From assembly GCA_044464225.1 (NCBI GenBank), contig JBIQLN010000004.1:120461-184460 (forward strand): 64,000 bases of DNA, in the 5' to 3' direction. Shown here one piece after another: positions 24,700 through 33,458 of this stretch. The notes under the pieces were generated by a model, which was not told where the DNA came from, searched no databases, and saw nothing but the letters and a program-made list of their open reading frames with translations. The DNA comes from 66-474 sp044464225. Lineage in GTDB: Bacteria; Pseudomonadota; Gammaproteobacteria; Xanthomonadales; Rhodanobacteraceae. Positions within the stretch are counted from its first letter, which is position 1. Each line of letters begins with the position of its first letter. The position numbers and the translations under genes are program-made.

Positions 24700-25424
24700 C
24701 AGCGTTGCTGCGCGCCGTGGACGTGGGCGTGGCCTACGGCGACGTTCGCGTGCTCGACGGCATCGATCTGGCCATCGGGCGCGGGGAATTGGTCGCGCTG
24801 ATCGGACCCAACGGCGCAGGCAAGACGACCTTGCTGCATGCCATCGCCGGAATCGCACCCTTGTGCAGCGGCACCGTCGACATCGACGGACACGATCTTG
24901 CGCGCGCGCCGCGCGCGGCGAAGCAGGCGATCGGCCTGGCGATCGATCCGCCAGGTTTGCCGGCGTTGCTGACGGGTCGCGAGTGCCTCGCCCTGTTCGC
25001 CGGTGCACGTGGATTGCCGTCCATTCCGCCCGCGACGCTGGCGCTCGGCGAAACATTGGCGCTGGCCCCGGTGCTGGACCGGCGCATCGACAGCTATTCG
25101 CTCGGGATGCGGCAGAAGCTCGGGATCCTGCTGGGCCTGATCAGCGAACCGCCGTTGCTGTTGCTGGACGAACCGTTCAACGGGCTCGATCCCCGCAGTG
25201 CCCTGGCGTTCAAGACCCATCTTGTTGCGCTGGTGGCCCGCGGCGATACCAGTGTGCTGCTCGCCACGCACTCGCTCGACCTCGCCGAGCGCCACGCGAC
25301 GCGCGCCGTGTTGCTGATGGATGGCCGCGTGCGGCGATCATGGGACGCTGTCGAGCTGGCTGCCATGCGCGAGCACCCGGTGCATTCGCTCGAGAAGGCG
25401 ATGGCCGGGGCGTGCGGAACATGA
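24696..25424 (+). CDS. ABC transporter ATP-binding protein
   Basis: A 242-residue ATPase. Seen: Walker A IGPNGAGKTTLLHAIAG near residue 36, a Q-loop region with the PPGLPALLTG stretch, the signature YSLGMRQKLGILLGL, Walker B LLLLDEPFNGLDP and the H-loop LLATHSLDLAE. It resembles ABC-2 export or drug-type ATPases. It is translationally coupled to the membrane protein upstream by an ATGA overlap. A broken small membrane ORF lies 47 bp downstream and may once have been the third gene. Confidence 0.88.
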   Translation: MTALLRAVDVGVAYGDVRVLDGIDLAIGRGELVALIGPNGAGKTTLLHAIAGIAPLCSGTVDIDGHDLARAPRAAKQAIGLAIDPPGLPALLTGRECLALFAGARGLPSIPPATLALGETLALAPVLDRRIDSYSLGMRQKLGILLGLISEPPLLLLDEPFNGLDPRSALAFKTHLVALVARGDTSVLLATHSLDLAERHATRAVLLMDGRVRRSWDAVELAAMREHPVHSLEKAMAGACGT

Positions 25425-25470
25425 CTACGCCACGCGCCGCAATCACGCGGCGCGTTCAGGAGAGGTCGAC

Positions 25471-25565
25471 GTGCGGAACGGTACGGCGGGGCGAGCGGGG
25501 TCCTGTTCGTTCTTGGACTGGGTCTGCTGATCGGGGTTTATACGCTCGCACGCTCGCGCAACTGA
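25471..25565 (+). pseudogene. Possible frameshifted small membrane peptide
   Basis: GTG 25471 has AGGAGAGG five bases upstream and starts VRNGTAGR. One base appears to be missing in the G-rich tract near 25490; restoring it gives about 31 residues ending VLFVLGLGLLIGVYTLARSR before a stop at 25563. That single hydrophobic helix with a basic end looks like a real small membrane protein. It could instead be an assembly error or chance. No family is recognised. Confidence 0.35.
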
Positions 25566-25601
25566 TCGTCAGACCGCGCGGCGCGTTTCGACCAGCGGAG
25601 T

Positions 25602-25631
25602 AGGGCGGGAGTAGCGAAGCGCATCCCGCCG
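25602..25631. repeat. GGCGGGA hairpin repeat (family 2, copy 2)
   Basis: GGGCGGGAGTAGCGAAGCGC followed by ATCCCGCC, closely matching the sequence at 2571-2600. The two halves pair as an imperfect hairpin around GCGAAGCGC. Confidence 0.5.
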
Positions 25632-25675
25632 TGCCGTCGCGGCAGCGGCTGGTTGGCGCCCACCCTACAAAAGCA

Positions 25676-25697
25676 AAGCCCGCCTGACGGCGGGCTT
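25676..25697 (-). terminator. Terminator of the rpmB-rpmG operon
   Basis: A 9-bp perfect stem AAGCCCGCC / GGCGGGCTT with a four-base loop. On the minus strand it is followed by TTTGCTTTTG, so it fits as the rho-independent end of the ribosomal-protein transcript, about 180 bp past the rpmG stop. Confidence 0.7.
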
Positions 25698-25710
25698 GCG
25701 CGTTCAAAGG

Positions 25711-25834
25711 AGCTGGCTCCCGGGTTCAACGCTTTGCGCTGCACCGGGATGGCGTCCTGACAAGGGCGTGTGCCTTGCGCACGCGCAAAAGGCACTGGAT
25801 CCCGGATCGCCGCTGCGCGGCGTCCGGGATGACG
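25711..25834. repeat. REP pair
   Basis: A degenerate left arm around 25718-25756 (CCCGGGTTCAACGC to CACCGGGATGGCG) and a canonical right arm, CACTGGATCCCGGATCGCCG through CCGGGATGACG (25793-25834). It lies between the terminator and the rpmG stop. Confidence 0.65.
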
Positions 25835-25877
25835 CGATGGCAAAGGCGTTCGCATAAAACGCGAACGCGCCATCGCG

Positions 25878-26042
25878 TCACTTGATCTTGCCTTCCTTGT
25901 AGATCACGTGCTTGCGGACGACGGGGTCGTATTTCTTGACCTCCATCTTGTCCGGGGTGTTCTTCTTGTTCTTGTCGGTGGTGTAGAAGTGGCCGGTGCC
26001 GGCCGAGGAAATCAGGCGGATCTTGTCGCGTTTGGTTGCCAT
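25878..26042 (-). CDS. rpmG: 50S ribosomal protein L33
   Basis: A 54-residue ribosomal protein starting MATKRDKIRLISSAGTGHFY and ending VVRKHVIYKEGKIK, typical of L33. It is one of the Cys-free L33 types: no CxxC pair is present. The length matches (50-56). The gene lies 11 bp after rpmB on the same strand, the conserved rpmB-rpmG pair. GAGAACC-type upstream sequence supports the ATG at 26042. Confidence 0.96.
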   Translation of the reverse strand: MATKRDKIRLISSAGTGHFYTTDKNKKNTPDKMEVKKYDPVVRKHVIYKEGKIK

Positions 26043-26053
26043 GAGGGTTCTCC

Positions 26054-26290
26054 TTAGACCTTCTGCCCGTTCTTGCGCAGGTCGGCGAGCACGGCGTCGA
26101 TGCCGTTCTTGTCGATGGTGCGCAGGGCCTTGCCGGACACGCGCAGTTTCACCCAGCGGTTCTCGCTTGCGACCCAGAACCGGCGTTCGTGCAGGTTGGG
26201 TAGCCAGCGGCGGCGGGTCTTGTTGTTGGCGTGCGAGACGTTGTTGCCGGTGCTCACACCTTTACCGGTGACCTGGCATACGCGTGCCAT
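26054..26290 (-). CDS. rpmB: 50S ribosomal protein L28
   Basis: A 78-residue protein: MARVCQVTGKGVSTGNNVSH, then ANNKTRRRWLPNLHERRFWV and the C-terminal IDAVLADLRKNGQKV, all typical L28. The ATG at 26290 gives the standard length; upstream codons in frame have no homology. It is the first gene of the rpmB-rpmG operon. It is divergent from secB, whose start lies 248 bp away, so the promoters of both lie in that gap. Confidence 0.97.
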   Translation of the reverse strand: MARVCQVTGKGVSTGNNVSHANNKTRRRWLPNLHERRFWVASENRWVKLRVSGKALRTIDKNGIDAVLADLRKNGQKV

Positions 26291-26538
26291 GGCTTCTCTC
26301 CTCATGGTGATCCGCGTGGCCCGCGGAAGTTCGGCCCGGCTGGATTTCACGCGATGCGCCGGAGTTGCCGCGTCGATCCCGTGTCGCGTCGCGGGATGCC
26401 CGGATGGTCGGGTCGGCTGGAAGTCAGCCGCTTAATGTAGCAGGCTGCAGGCTGCCGGGCAATCCAAACGTGCATGACACCGCATGGTGTGGGACAATCC
26501 CGGTCTTTGACCCTTTCCCCAGCGGAGCTTGCAAGAAC

Positions 26539-27042
26539 ATGGCAGAAGAGACCCCGGCCGCGAGCAACGGCCAAGCCGCCCCCCAGATGCAGATGGCGCT
26601 GCAGAAGATCTACGCGCGCGACGTCTCGTTCGAGGTTCCGAATGCGCCCAAGGTGTTCCAGGAAGAGGGCCAGCCGCAGGTCCAGTTGAACCTCAGCCAC
26701 AAGGCCACGCCGCTGGAAGGCGACAATTACGAGGTGGTGCTGACCCTGACGGTCACCTGCACCCTGAACGAGCGCACTGCGTATCTTGCCGAAGTGCACC
26801 AGGCCGGCGTGTTCTCGTTCGTGGGTTTCGATCAGCAGAACCTGTCGGTGGTGCTGGCCACGTATTGCCCGAACGTGCTGTTCCCGTTCGCGCGGCAGGT
26901 CGTTTCCGATCTGGTCCTGAACGGCGGCTTCCCGCCGCTGCTGCTGCAACCGATCAATTTCGATGCGCTCTACGCCGAGCAGCAGCGCCAGCAGCAGGGG
27001 CAGATCGGCGAGGGCGACGCCAAGCCCGCCTTGAACGCCTGA
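26539..27042 (+). CDS. secB: Protein-export chaperone SecB
   Basis: A 167-residue cytosolic tetrameric chaperone that holds preproteins unfolded for SecA. Seen: the N-terminal acidic start MAEETPAASN, IYARDVSFEVPNAPKVFQ, the strand block TLTVTCTLNERTAYLAEVHQ, CPNVLFPFARQVVSDLVLNG and the GGFPPLLLQPINFDALYAEQ signature before a Gln-rich, acidic tail. The ATG at 26539 is fixed by homology, and AGCGGAGC precedes it. It lies four bases upstream of gpsA, the standard secB-gpsA operon of Gammaproteobacteria. Confidence 0.97.
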   Translation: MAEETPAASNGQAAPQMQMALQKIYARDVSFEVPNAPKVFQEEGQPQVQLNLSHKATPLEGDNYEVVLTLTVTCTLNERTAYLAEVHQAGVFSFVGFDQQNLSVVLATYCPNVLFPFARQVVSDLVLNGGFPPLLLQPINFDALYAEQQRQQQGQIGEGDAKPALNA

Positions 27043-27046
27043 CGCC

Positions 27047-28063
27047 ATGTCTCGCGCGACGGTTGCCGTCCTCGGCGCCGGCTCGTGGGGCACCGCGCTG
27101 GCCGCACTGCTGTGCGGCAATGGCATCGCGACCCGATTGTGGGGCCGCGATGCGGAAGCCCTGGCCCGCGTCGCCGCCAGCCATCGCAACCAGCAGTACC
27201 TGCCGGACCTCGAACTGCCGCCGGAGCTGGCCTGCGTGCCGGACCTGGCCGATGCGCTGCGCGGCGTGGATGTCGTGCTGGTGGCGGTACCGAGCCATGC
27301 CTTCCGGCAGATGCTTGCCGACGCCGCGCCGTTGCTGCCGGCGGGGGCCGGCTTCACCTGGGCGACGAAGGGTTTCGAGCCCGGTACCGGGCGTTTCCTG
27401 CATGAGCTGGTGGCCGAACGCCTGCCGGAAACTCCGGCCGCAGTGATCACCGGGCCGTCGTTCGCGCGCGAAGTCGCCGCCGGCATGCCCACCGCCGTCA
27501 CCGTGCACTCCGGCGACGATGCGTTCGCGCATCGGGTGGCCGCGATGCTGCACGGCTGCGCCTTCCGTGCCTACACCGGCAATGACATGCTGGGCGCGGA
27601 ACTCGGCGGCGCGATGAAAAACGTGCTGGCGGTGGCCACCGGTGTCGCCGATGGCATGCAGCTTGGCCTCAACGCGCGTGCGGGCCTGATCACCCGTGGC
27701 ATGAACGAAATGTTGCGCCTGGGCCATGCGCTGGGTGCCGAGGCCCAGACGCTGATGGGGCTGGCCGGCCTGGGCGACCTGGTGCTCACCTGCACCGGCG
27801 ATCTTTCCCGCAATCACCGCTTCGGTTTCGCGCTGGGCCGTGGCGTGCCGCTCAAGCAGGCGCTGTCGGACATCGGGCAAGTGGTCGAAGGTGCGGTCAC
27901 GGCCGACGAGGTCATGCGGCTGGCCGCACGGCACGATCTGGATCTGCCGATTTCGCAGCACGTGCAGGTAGTCCTGCGCGGCGAGATGACCCCCACCGAT
28001 GCCCTGCATTCGCTGCTGGCCCGCGAGCGCAAGCCCGAGTACCCGGAAAACCTGTTTCACTGA
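27047..28063 (+). CDS. gpsA: NAD(P)-dependent glycerol-3-phosphate dehydrogenase
   Basis: A 338-residue enzyme reducing dihydroxyacetone phosphate to sn-glycerol-3-phosphate, the phospholipid backbone. Seen: the Rossmann motif VLGAGSWGTALAALL at residues 5-19, GPSFAREVAAGMPTA, the catalytic-region Lys in GGAMKNVLAVATGVADGM and LTCTGDLSRNHRFG. Full length. The ATG lies four bases after the secB stop. Confidence 0.97.
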   Translation: MSRATVAVLGAGSWGTALAALLCGNGIATRLWGRDAEALARVAASHRNQQYLPDLELPPELACVPDLADALRGVDVVLVAVPSHAFRQMLADAAPLLPAGAGFTWATKGFEPGTGRFLHELVAERLPETPAAVITGPSFAREVAAGMPTAVTVHSGDDAFAHRVAAMLHGCAFRAYTGNDMLGAELGGAMKNVLAVATGVADGMQLGLNARAGLITRGMNEMLRLGHALGAEAQTLMGLAGLGDLVLTCTGDLSRNHRFGFALGRGVPLKQALSDIGQVVEGAVTADEVMRLAARHDLDLPISQHVQVVLRGEMTPTDALHSLLARERKPEYPENLFH

Positions 28064-28244
28064 ATCGGGAACAACGGCGCCCTGGTTGGAAGCCGCATTC
28101 GGAAATCCCAAGCCAGACTGGCCCTTCCGGTGCCGCCCCGGGCAATGCGTCCGCGCCGACCGCGAGGCTGGAACTCGCAGCGTTCGAGGATGACCGCAAA
28201 ACATGCGCTATGCTTGGGCCTTTTGAGCGCCGGAAGCATCGCGC

Positions 28245-31200
28245 ATGCAACACCGCAGCAATCAGGGCGAAACACCAGTCGGACGCACCGCGGGCAAATC
28301 CGCGGCGGGGGTGTCGCTGCCCGCCGAATGGACGCGCCTGCTTGCGGGGGCAGGCGGGGGGGCGGGCGCGGCCCCTGCGCCGACCCTCGGCTTTCTGCTC
28401 GAGTTGCTGCAGGAGGAGCCGGCCGTTTCCCGGATCGAAATCGCGCCCGTGCTGCTGGAAACGGTTGCCAAGGGGCGGCTCGGCCGCGCGGTGCCGCTGG
28501 ATTCGAAGCAACTTCTGAATGCCGCGCTGCCCGAAGCTGAAACCCGTCTCGCGGCGAGCGTGCTGGGCCTGCCGCAAACCCAGCGGAAGGGACGTACCTA
28601 CGCGCAGCTTTCGGGCGCGTTCGGCCATGCCCTGCTTTGCGAAATCCTGAACGCCGCGCCCAGTCTGCTCGGGGGCGTCGCCGGCTTGCGTCTGTCACTC
28701 GGCAAGCCGCGGCCCCTGGATTGGGCTTGGCAACTGGAACGCGACGGCCGCCAGAAGCTGCTGCCCAAGCTGCCCGCGCACCAGCGGCTGGTCAGGGTGG
28801 GTGGTCTGTGGTATCTCGATCCGGAACGTGCCGAACTGGGCCCCCTGGACGGCGACGCCGCCGAAGTCGCCCTGATCGAAGCGCCGCCGCTGGCGCCGGA
28901 ATACGCCGAAGCCTTGTCGCAACGGGTGGCCGCCTCGCCCTGGGCCGCGCGCATTCCTGCGCCGCAGGCGTTCGCTGCGGTGCAGCGGGACGATCTCGCG
29001 CCCAAGCCGGTGATGATTTTCCAGGCGCTGACGCGGCATGCGCGGATCGGCGCCGGTACGCCGCCACTCGCGTATGCCCGGCTGGCCTTCGATTACGGTG
29101 GCGAGCGCCTGCCCGGGCGCGGCGGCGAAGCCACGGTCCGACGCGTGCGCAATGGAAAGTTGGTCGAAATCATCCGCAAACGCGCCGAAGAACTGGCGCG
29201 CATGGAACGGCTGGAAGCCCTCGGCCTGGCGCCGGCGGTCGATTGCGAAGGCCTGCCGTGGGACATGGCCGATGCGCTGCCGGAAGACGCCTGGGTCTTT
29301 CCCGGCAAGGGTTACGCGGGCGCGCTGGAAGTGAACACGCCGGCGCGCTGGCTGGGCCTGCGCGAGAAGCTGGAACACGACGATTTCATCGTCGAGTACG
29401 CCTCCAGTTTTCCGTTCGAAGTGCTGGAAGGCCCGCCACGCTGGTACGGCGTGGCGCACGCCGATGATGGCGGCGAGGCGTTCGAGTTCGAAATGGGCAT
29501 CGAGGTCGAAGGCAAGCGGGTCAACCTGCTGCCCACGGTGGCGCGAGCGCTGTCGGAACACACCCTGTCGCTGACCGCGCCGGAAAACGAAACGAAGGAT
29601 GCGGTGTGGTACGCACCGGTGGATGACCGTCGCCGCGTCGCGGTGCCGCTCGCGACCTTGCGCAAGCTGCTGGCGCCGCTCGCCGAATACCTGGCGCATC
29701 CGCGCGACAAGTTGCGCCTGCCGCGGGTGCAGGCGGGCAGGCTGGAGGAGTTCGAAAGCGCGTTGCCGAAGAACGGCAAGCTGGACGCGCCGAGCGACCT
29801 GACCGGATTCACGACGCGTTTGCGCGAAGCGGCCGAGCACGCCTCCGACGCGGTGCCCGAAGGGCTGGTCGGCGAATTGCGCGGTTACCAGCGCGAAGGC
29901 TTGCGCTGGTTGAATGCACTGGCGGCGGCCGGGCTGGGCGGCGTGCTGGCCGACGACATGGGGCTCGGCAAGACCGTGCAGCTGCTCGCGCACATCCTGG
30001 CGCTCAAGCAAAGCTCGGCGCTCTCGCAACCCGCGTTGGTCGTGGCCCCGACCAGCCTGATCCCCAATTGGCAGGCCGAAACCGCGCGCTTCGCGCCGTC
30101 GCTGAAGGTGCTGACGCTGCATGGACCGGAACGCGTCAAGAGCTTCGATCGCCTTGCCGGCCACGACGTGATCCTCACGAGCTACGCGCTGCTGCCGCGC
30201 GATCTTTCCGTGCTGCGCGAGCAGCCGTTCGCGCTGGTGGTGCTGGACGAGGCGCAGCAGGTGAAGAACCCGCGCACGCAGGCGCGGCGCGCCTTGCTGT
30301 CCATCGCGTCGAAGCGCCGCGTGTGCATGACCGGCACGCCGCTGGAAAACCATTTGGGCGAATTGTGGTCGCAGGTCGACCTGGCGGTGCCGGGTCTGCT
30401 CGGTGACGAGGGTTCGTTCCGCCGCTACTACCGCATCCCGATCGAACGCCAGGCCGACGCCGATTGCCAGGCGCGCCTCAACCATCGGATCGCGCCGTTC
30501 ATCCTGCGCCGGACCAAGACGCAGGTGGTGAAGGAACTGCCGGAAAAAACAGAAATCGCGCGTCGCGTGGTGCTGTCGGGCAAGCAGCGCGAACTGTACG
30601 ATTCGCTGCGCGTCAGCCTGGGCGACGAAGTGCGCGAAGTGGTGCGCCAGCGCGGCCTGGAACACAGCGGCATCATCGTGCTCGACGCGCTGCTGAAACT
30701 GCGCCAGACCTGCTGCGACCCGCGTCTCGTCAAGCTCGAGTCCGCCCGCGGCGTGCGCGAATCGGCCAAGCTGGAACTGCTGATGGACATGTTGCCCGAC
30801 CTCCTGAGCGAAGGCCGGCGCGTGCTGCTGTTTTCGCAATTCACCGAGATGCTGGCGCTGATCGCGCGCGAGTTGAACCGTCGCCATCTGCAGTACGTGA
30901 CCTTGACCGGCGATACCCGCGATCGCGCCGAACCCGTGCGCAAGTTCCAGGATGGCGAGGTGCCGCTGTTCCTGCTGTCGCTGAAGGCCGGCGGCGTGGG
31001 CTTGAACCTCACCGCGGCCGATACCGTGATCCATTACGACCCGTGGTGGAATCCCGCTGCCGAGACGCAGGCCGCCGATCGCGCCCACCGCATCGGCCAG
31101 GACAAACCGGTGTTCGTGTACCGCCTGATCTGTGCCGACACCGTCGAGGAGCGCATCGAAGACTTGAAAGCGCGCAAGGCCGAGCTCGCCCAGGCGGTAC

Positions 31201-31274
31201 TGGAAGGTGGCGGTACCCGCGACAAGTTGCGTTTCGACGAATCCGACCTGGATGCGCTGTTCGCGGCGGAGTAG
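28245..31274 (+). CDS. SNF2/Swi2-family DNA-dependent ATPase (HepA-like helicase)
   Basis: A 1009-residue protein. The N-terminal 530 residues are not recognised in detail, but such regions in bacterial SNF2 proteins carry SWIM/HepA-like DNA-binding parts; no SWIM cysteines are seen here. The C-terminal half is a complete SNF2 motor: Q-motif-like LRGYQREGLRWLNAL, Walker A ADDMGLGKTVQ (about residue 570), DEAQ box VVLDEAQQVKN (668), TGTPLENHLGELWSQ, VLLFSQFTEML, SLKAGGVGLNLT and DRAHRIGQ (about 944). It probably remodels nucleoprotein or helps transcription and repair; the exact role is unknown. The start is taken at ATG 28245, with no strong SD. Confidence 0.88.
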   Translation: MQHRSNQGETPVGRTAGKSAAGVSLPAEWTRLLAGAGGGAGAAPAPTLGFLLELLQEEPAVSRIEIAPVLLETVAKGRLGRAVPLDSKQLLNAALPEAETRLAASVLGLPQTQRKGRTYAQLSGAFGHALLCEILNAAPSLLGGVAGLRLSLGKPRPLDWAWQLERDGRQKLLPKLPAHQRLVRVGGLWYLDPERAELGPLDGDAAEVALIEAPPLAPEYAEALSQRVAASPWAARIPAPQAFAAVQRDDLAPKPVMIFQALTRHARIGAGTPPLAYARLAFDYGGERLPGRGGEATVRRVRNGKLVEIIRKRAEELARMERLEALGLAPAVDCEGLPWDMADALPEDAWVFPGKGYAGALEVNTPARWLGLREKLEHDDFIVEYASSFPFEVLEGPPRWYGVAHADDGGEAFEFEMGIEVEGKRVNLLPTVARALSEHTLSLTAPENETKDAVWYAPVDDRRRVAVPLATLRKLLAPLAEYLAHPRDKLRLPRVQAGRLEEFESALPKNGKLDAPSDLTGFTTRLREAAEHASDAVPEGLVGELRGYQREGLRWLNALAAAGLGGVLADDMGLGKTVQLLAHILALKQSSALSQPALVVAPTSLIPNWQAETARFAPSLKVLTLHGPERVKSFDRLAGHDVILTSYALLPRDLSVLREQPFALVVLDEAQQVKNPRTQARRALLSIASKRRVCMTGTPLENHLGELWSQVDLAVPGLLGDEGSFRRYYRIPIERQADADCQARLNHRIAPFILRRTKTQVVKELPEKTEIARRVVLSGKQRELYDSLRVSLGDEVREVVRQRGLEHSGIIVLDALLKLRQTCCDPRLVKLESARGVRESAKLELLMDMLPDLLSEGRRVLLFSQFTEMLALIARELNRRHLQYVTLTGDTRDRAEPVRKFQDGEVPLFLLSLKAGGVGLNLTAADTVIHYDPWWNPAAETQAADRAHRIGQDKPVFVYRLICADTVEERIEDLKARKAELAQAVLEGGGTRDKLRFDESDLDALFAAE

Positions 31275-31286
31275 TCCCGGCGCGAC

Positions 31287-31610
31287 TCAGGGGACGATCC
31301 GCTTCAGGAATACCCGCATCTCTTTCGCGGCCTGGACGTCGCCGCGTGTTTCCGCGGTCGCGATCCCGTGGCGCCACGCGTCGGCGGCGGCCTGCCTGTC
31401 GCCCGATTGCAGGCAGGCTCGGCCCAGCAGTTTCCACGCCGCCGAATACGCCGTGTCGAACCCGATCGCCGCGCGCAGTTGCACGATCGCTTCAGCGGTG
31501 TCGCCCGTTTCCAGCAGCGCCGCGCCCAGCGAATAGCGCAACAGCGCGCCGTCGCGCGCACCGCCGAGCTGCGCCCGCAGTGCGTCGATCCGGTCAGTGG
31601 ACCTGGGCAT
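31287..31610 (-). CDS. Small tetratricopeptide-repeat protein
   Basis: A 107-residue helical protein with about two and a half TPR units: ALLRYSLGAALLETGDTAEA, IGFDTAYSAAWKLLGRACLQ and QAAADAWRHGIATAETRGD. Such proteins are interaction modules; no partner is evident. Its ATG (31610) lies inside the 3' end of the GT39 gene at 31594, a 17-bp overlap that suggests co-transcription. It is convergent with the SNF2 gene, whose stop is 12 bp away. Confidence 0.75.
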   Translation of the reverse strand: MPRSTDRIDALRAQLGGARDGALLRYSLGAALLETGDTAEAIVQLRAAIGFDTAYSAAWKLLGRACLQSGDRQAAADAWRHGIATAETRGDVQAAKEMRVFLKRIVP

Positions 31611-33300
31611 AACGCCAATAACTCGGTGCCGGCAGCAGCACCGTGGGCGTGGATGGTTCGGGCGGCTGCTGGCCACGCCGGAGCATCGCCAGCGTCGGCG
31701 CGTTCCAGATCGCCATCCAGCTGCCGCGATACGGCTGCACCAGGCGTGCGTAGCGCAGGTCGTTGGCGTCGAGGCGTTCCGGGTACTCGACCACCAATCC
31801 CCGCGGATGGGCCGCCGCCCAATCCTGCAGGAACTGGCCTTCGTAAAGTCGATCGATGGGCTTGGTCATCCTGCCCATGAATTCGAACTGGCCATCGTAG
31901 ATTCCCAGGTTGCCGATCGCGTGGCCCCGGGCTTCGGCGTGCGCCAGCAGCTTCGAGGCCGGCCGCATGTCGAAAGCAGGGTACAGCGCCAGCGCAAACA
32001 ATCCGTACGCACCGGTGGTACCGATCAGACTGGCGGTCGCGATGCGGCGCAGCTTGCCGCGGCCGGGCAGCAGCACGAACACGCCGATCAGCAGGTACAG
32101 CACGCCGAACGGCGCGCTGACCGGTGCGAGATCGCGCAACCAATGGCCGTGCAATTGGCCCGGCCCGATCAGTGGCAGCGCGAACAGCAACGCCGCCAGC
32201 GCGAATGCTCCGATCGCCAGCGGCCACGCCCCCAGCCATGCGCTGTGCGCAAGCCGCCCGTCGCGCGAGCGCAACGCGGCGATCGCCGCTGCCATCAGGA
32301 TCGCTGCAGCCGGCAGTTCCGGCACCAGGTAATAACTTTGCTTGCCGCTGAAGGCGCTGAAGATCACGAATGCGCCGAGCAGCCACGCCAGCGCCATCCG
32401 GAATCCCGGCGACCAGGGCCGGCGCACGGTCGCGAAGGCGGCCCACATGCGCGGCCACAGCACGAAAGGAAACAGCAACACCGCCAGCCACGGCAGGTAC
32501 CACCAGAATGGCCGCTTGTGGATGAAGGCGTCCACCACGCGCCCGCCGGTCTGCTTGTAGAGCAGGTTGTGCATGTAGCTGCCGCCGCTCAACTGGATGG
32601 CCGGTATCACCCATGCCGCCAGCATGATTCCGCCGCCGATCACCGCGGCGAGTCCGAAGCCGTACCAGCGCAGGCGATGCTCGCGCGCGTACGCGCTCCA
32701 CCACGGCCCCAGCAGCCATGCAGGCAGCGTATGCACCAGCATCACCGGGCCCTTGGTCAGGAGCCCGAGGCCGATGCATGCCGCGAAGCCGATCCACCCC
32801 GGTTTTGCGCGGCGCGGCCCCGTGACGAGACACAGCATCGCACCCAGCACCCACACCGCCAGCAGGCCGTCGTACATGATCTGCAGGCCGTACAGGAGTC
32901 CATACGAAAACGCCAGCAACAGCCACGGCGTGGAGCGCGCGATCCACGCGTGTTCCGGAAACAGGCGCCGCGCCAGTTCCTGCGCCAGGATCAGTTGCGA
33001 CGCACCGATCAGCACCATCAACACGCGCGGCCAGACATCGTTGACACCGAACGCCGCCCAGCCGGCATGGATCAACCAGAACAGCAGCGGCGCCTTTTCC
33101 GAATACGGTGCGCCGTTGATGTGCGGCACCCAGAACTGGTGGTGCGCCCACATGTCCCATGCCACCGCCAGCGCGCGGGTGGAATGCAGTGGAATCGGCG
33201 GCTGCATGAAAATCGTGATCAGCGCCACCAGCAGGTACAGCGGCAGCCACCACAGCAGGCCGCGCAGACGGCGAGTGAATGCGTAGGAGACGTCGGTCAC
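31594..33300 (-). CDS. Membrane glycosyltransferase, GT39/ArnT-like
   Basis: A 568-residue protein with ten or more membrane segments. The acidic first periplasmic-loop motif seen in ArnT/PMT proteins is weak here (PPIPLHSTRALAVAWDMWAH), but YSEKAPLLFWLIHAGWAAFG and GLLTKGPVMLVHTLPAWLLG are typical of undecaprenyl-phosphate-sugar-using transferases. It would move a sugar from a polyprenyl carrier to lipid A or a glycan in the periplasm. The C-terminal 120 residues form a soluble periplasmic domain. A second GT39 gene, at 34128, lies across the YrbL-like gene. Confidence 0.82.
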   Translation of the reverse strand: MTDVSYAFTRRLRGLLWWLPLYLLVALITIFMQPPIPLHSTRALAVAWDMWAHHQFWVPHINGAPYSEKAPLLFWLIHAGWAAFGVNDVWPRVLMVLIGASQLILAQELARRLFPEHAWIARSTPWLLLAFSYGLLYGLQIMYDGLLAVWVLGAMLCLVTGPRRAKPGWIGFAACIGLGLLTKGPVMLVHTLPAWLLGPWWSAYAREHRLRWYGFGLAAVIGGGIMLAAWVIPAIQLSGGSYMHNLLYKQTGGRVVDAFIHKRPFWWYLPWLAVLLFPFVLWPRMWAAFATVRRPWSPGFRMALAWLLGAFVIFSAFSGKQSYYLVPELPAAAILMAAAIAALRSRDGRLAHSAWLGAWPLAIGAFALAALLFALPLIGPGQLHGHWLRDLAPVSAPFGVLYLLIGVFVLLPGRGKLRRIATASLIGTTGAYGLFALALYPAFDMRPASKLLAHAEARGHAIGNLGIYDGQFEFMGRMTKPIDRLYEGQFLQDWAAAHPRGLVVEYPERLDANDLRYARLVQPYRGSWMAIWNAPTLAMLRRGQQPPEPSTPTVLLPAPSYWRYAQVH

Positions 33301-33458
33301 TTGGAGGTTCGCAGGCGCCGCGGCGCGAGACGAAAGTGTAACCGATGCGCCCTGCGCGCCCGGGGTTCATCGGATCGGCGTGGCCAGCTATGCTTGCGCG
33401 TCCGGCCCGCGGACAGGCGACGAGCCGGCCCGGCGAGGCCGGTGAGCCAGGAACGGCC

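Larger units (their letters stand above)
25425..25877. other. Intergenic region with remnants and repeats
   Basis: This 453-bp gap holds, in order, a frameshifted small membrane ORF (25471-25565), a family-2 hairpin (25602-25631), a GGTTGGCGCCCACCCTAC repeat-like stretch, the terminator of the rpmB-rpmG operon (25676-25697) and a REP pair (25711-25834). I see no other gene. Confidence 0.6.

Noticed and set aside
28695..31088. A 797-codon minus-strand frame over the SNF2 gene
   Set aside because: It is an antisense shadow of the helicase; no recognisable domain, and His/Gln/Arg-rich composition typical of shadows.
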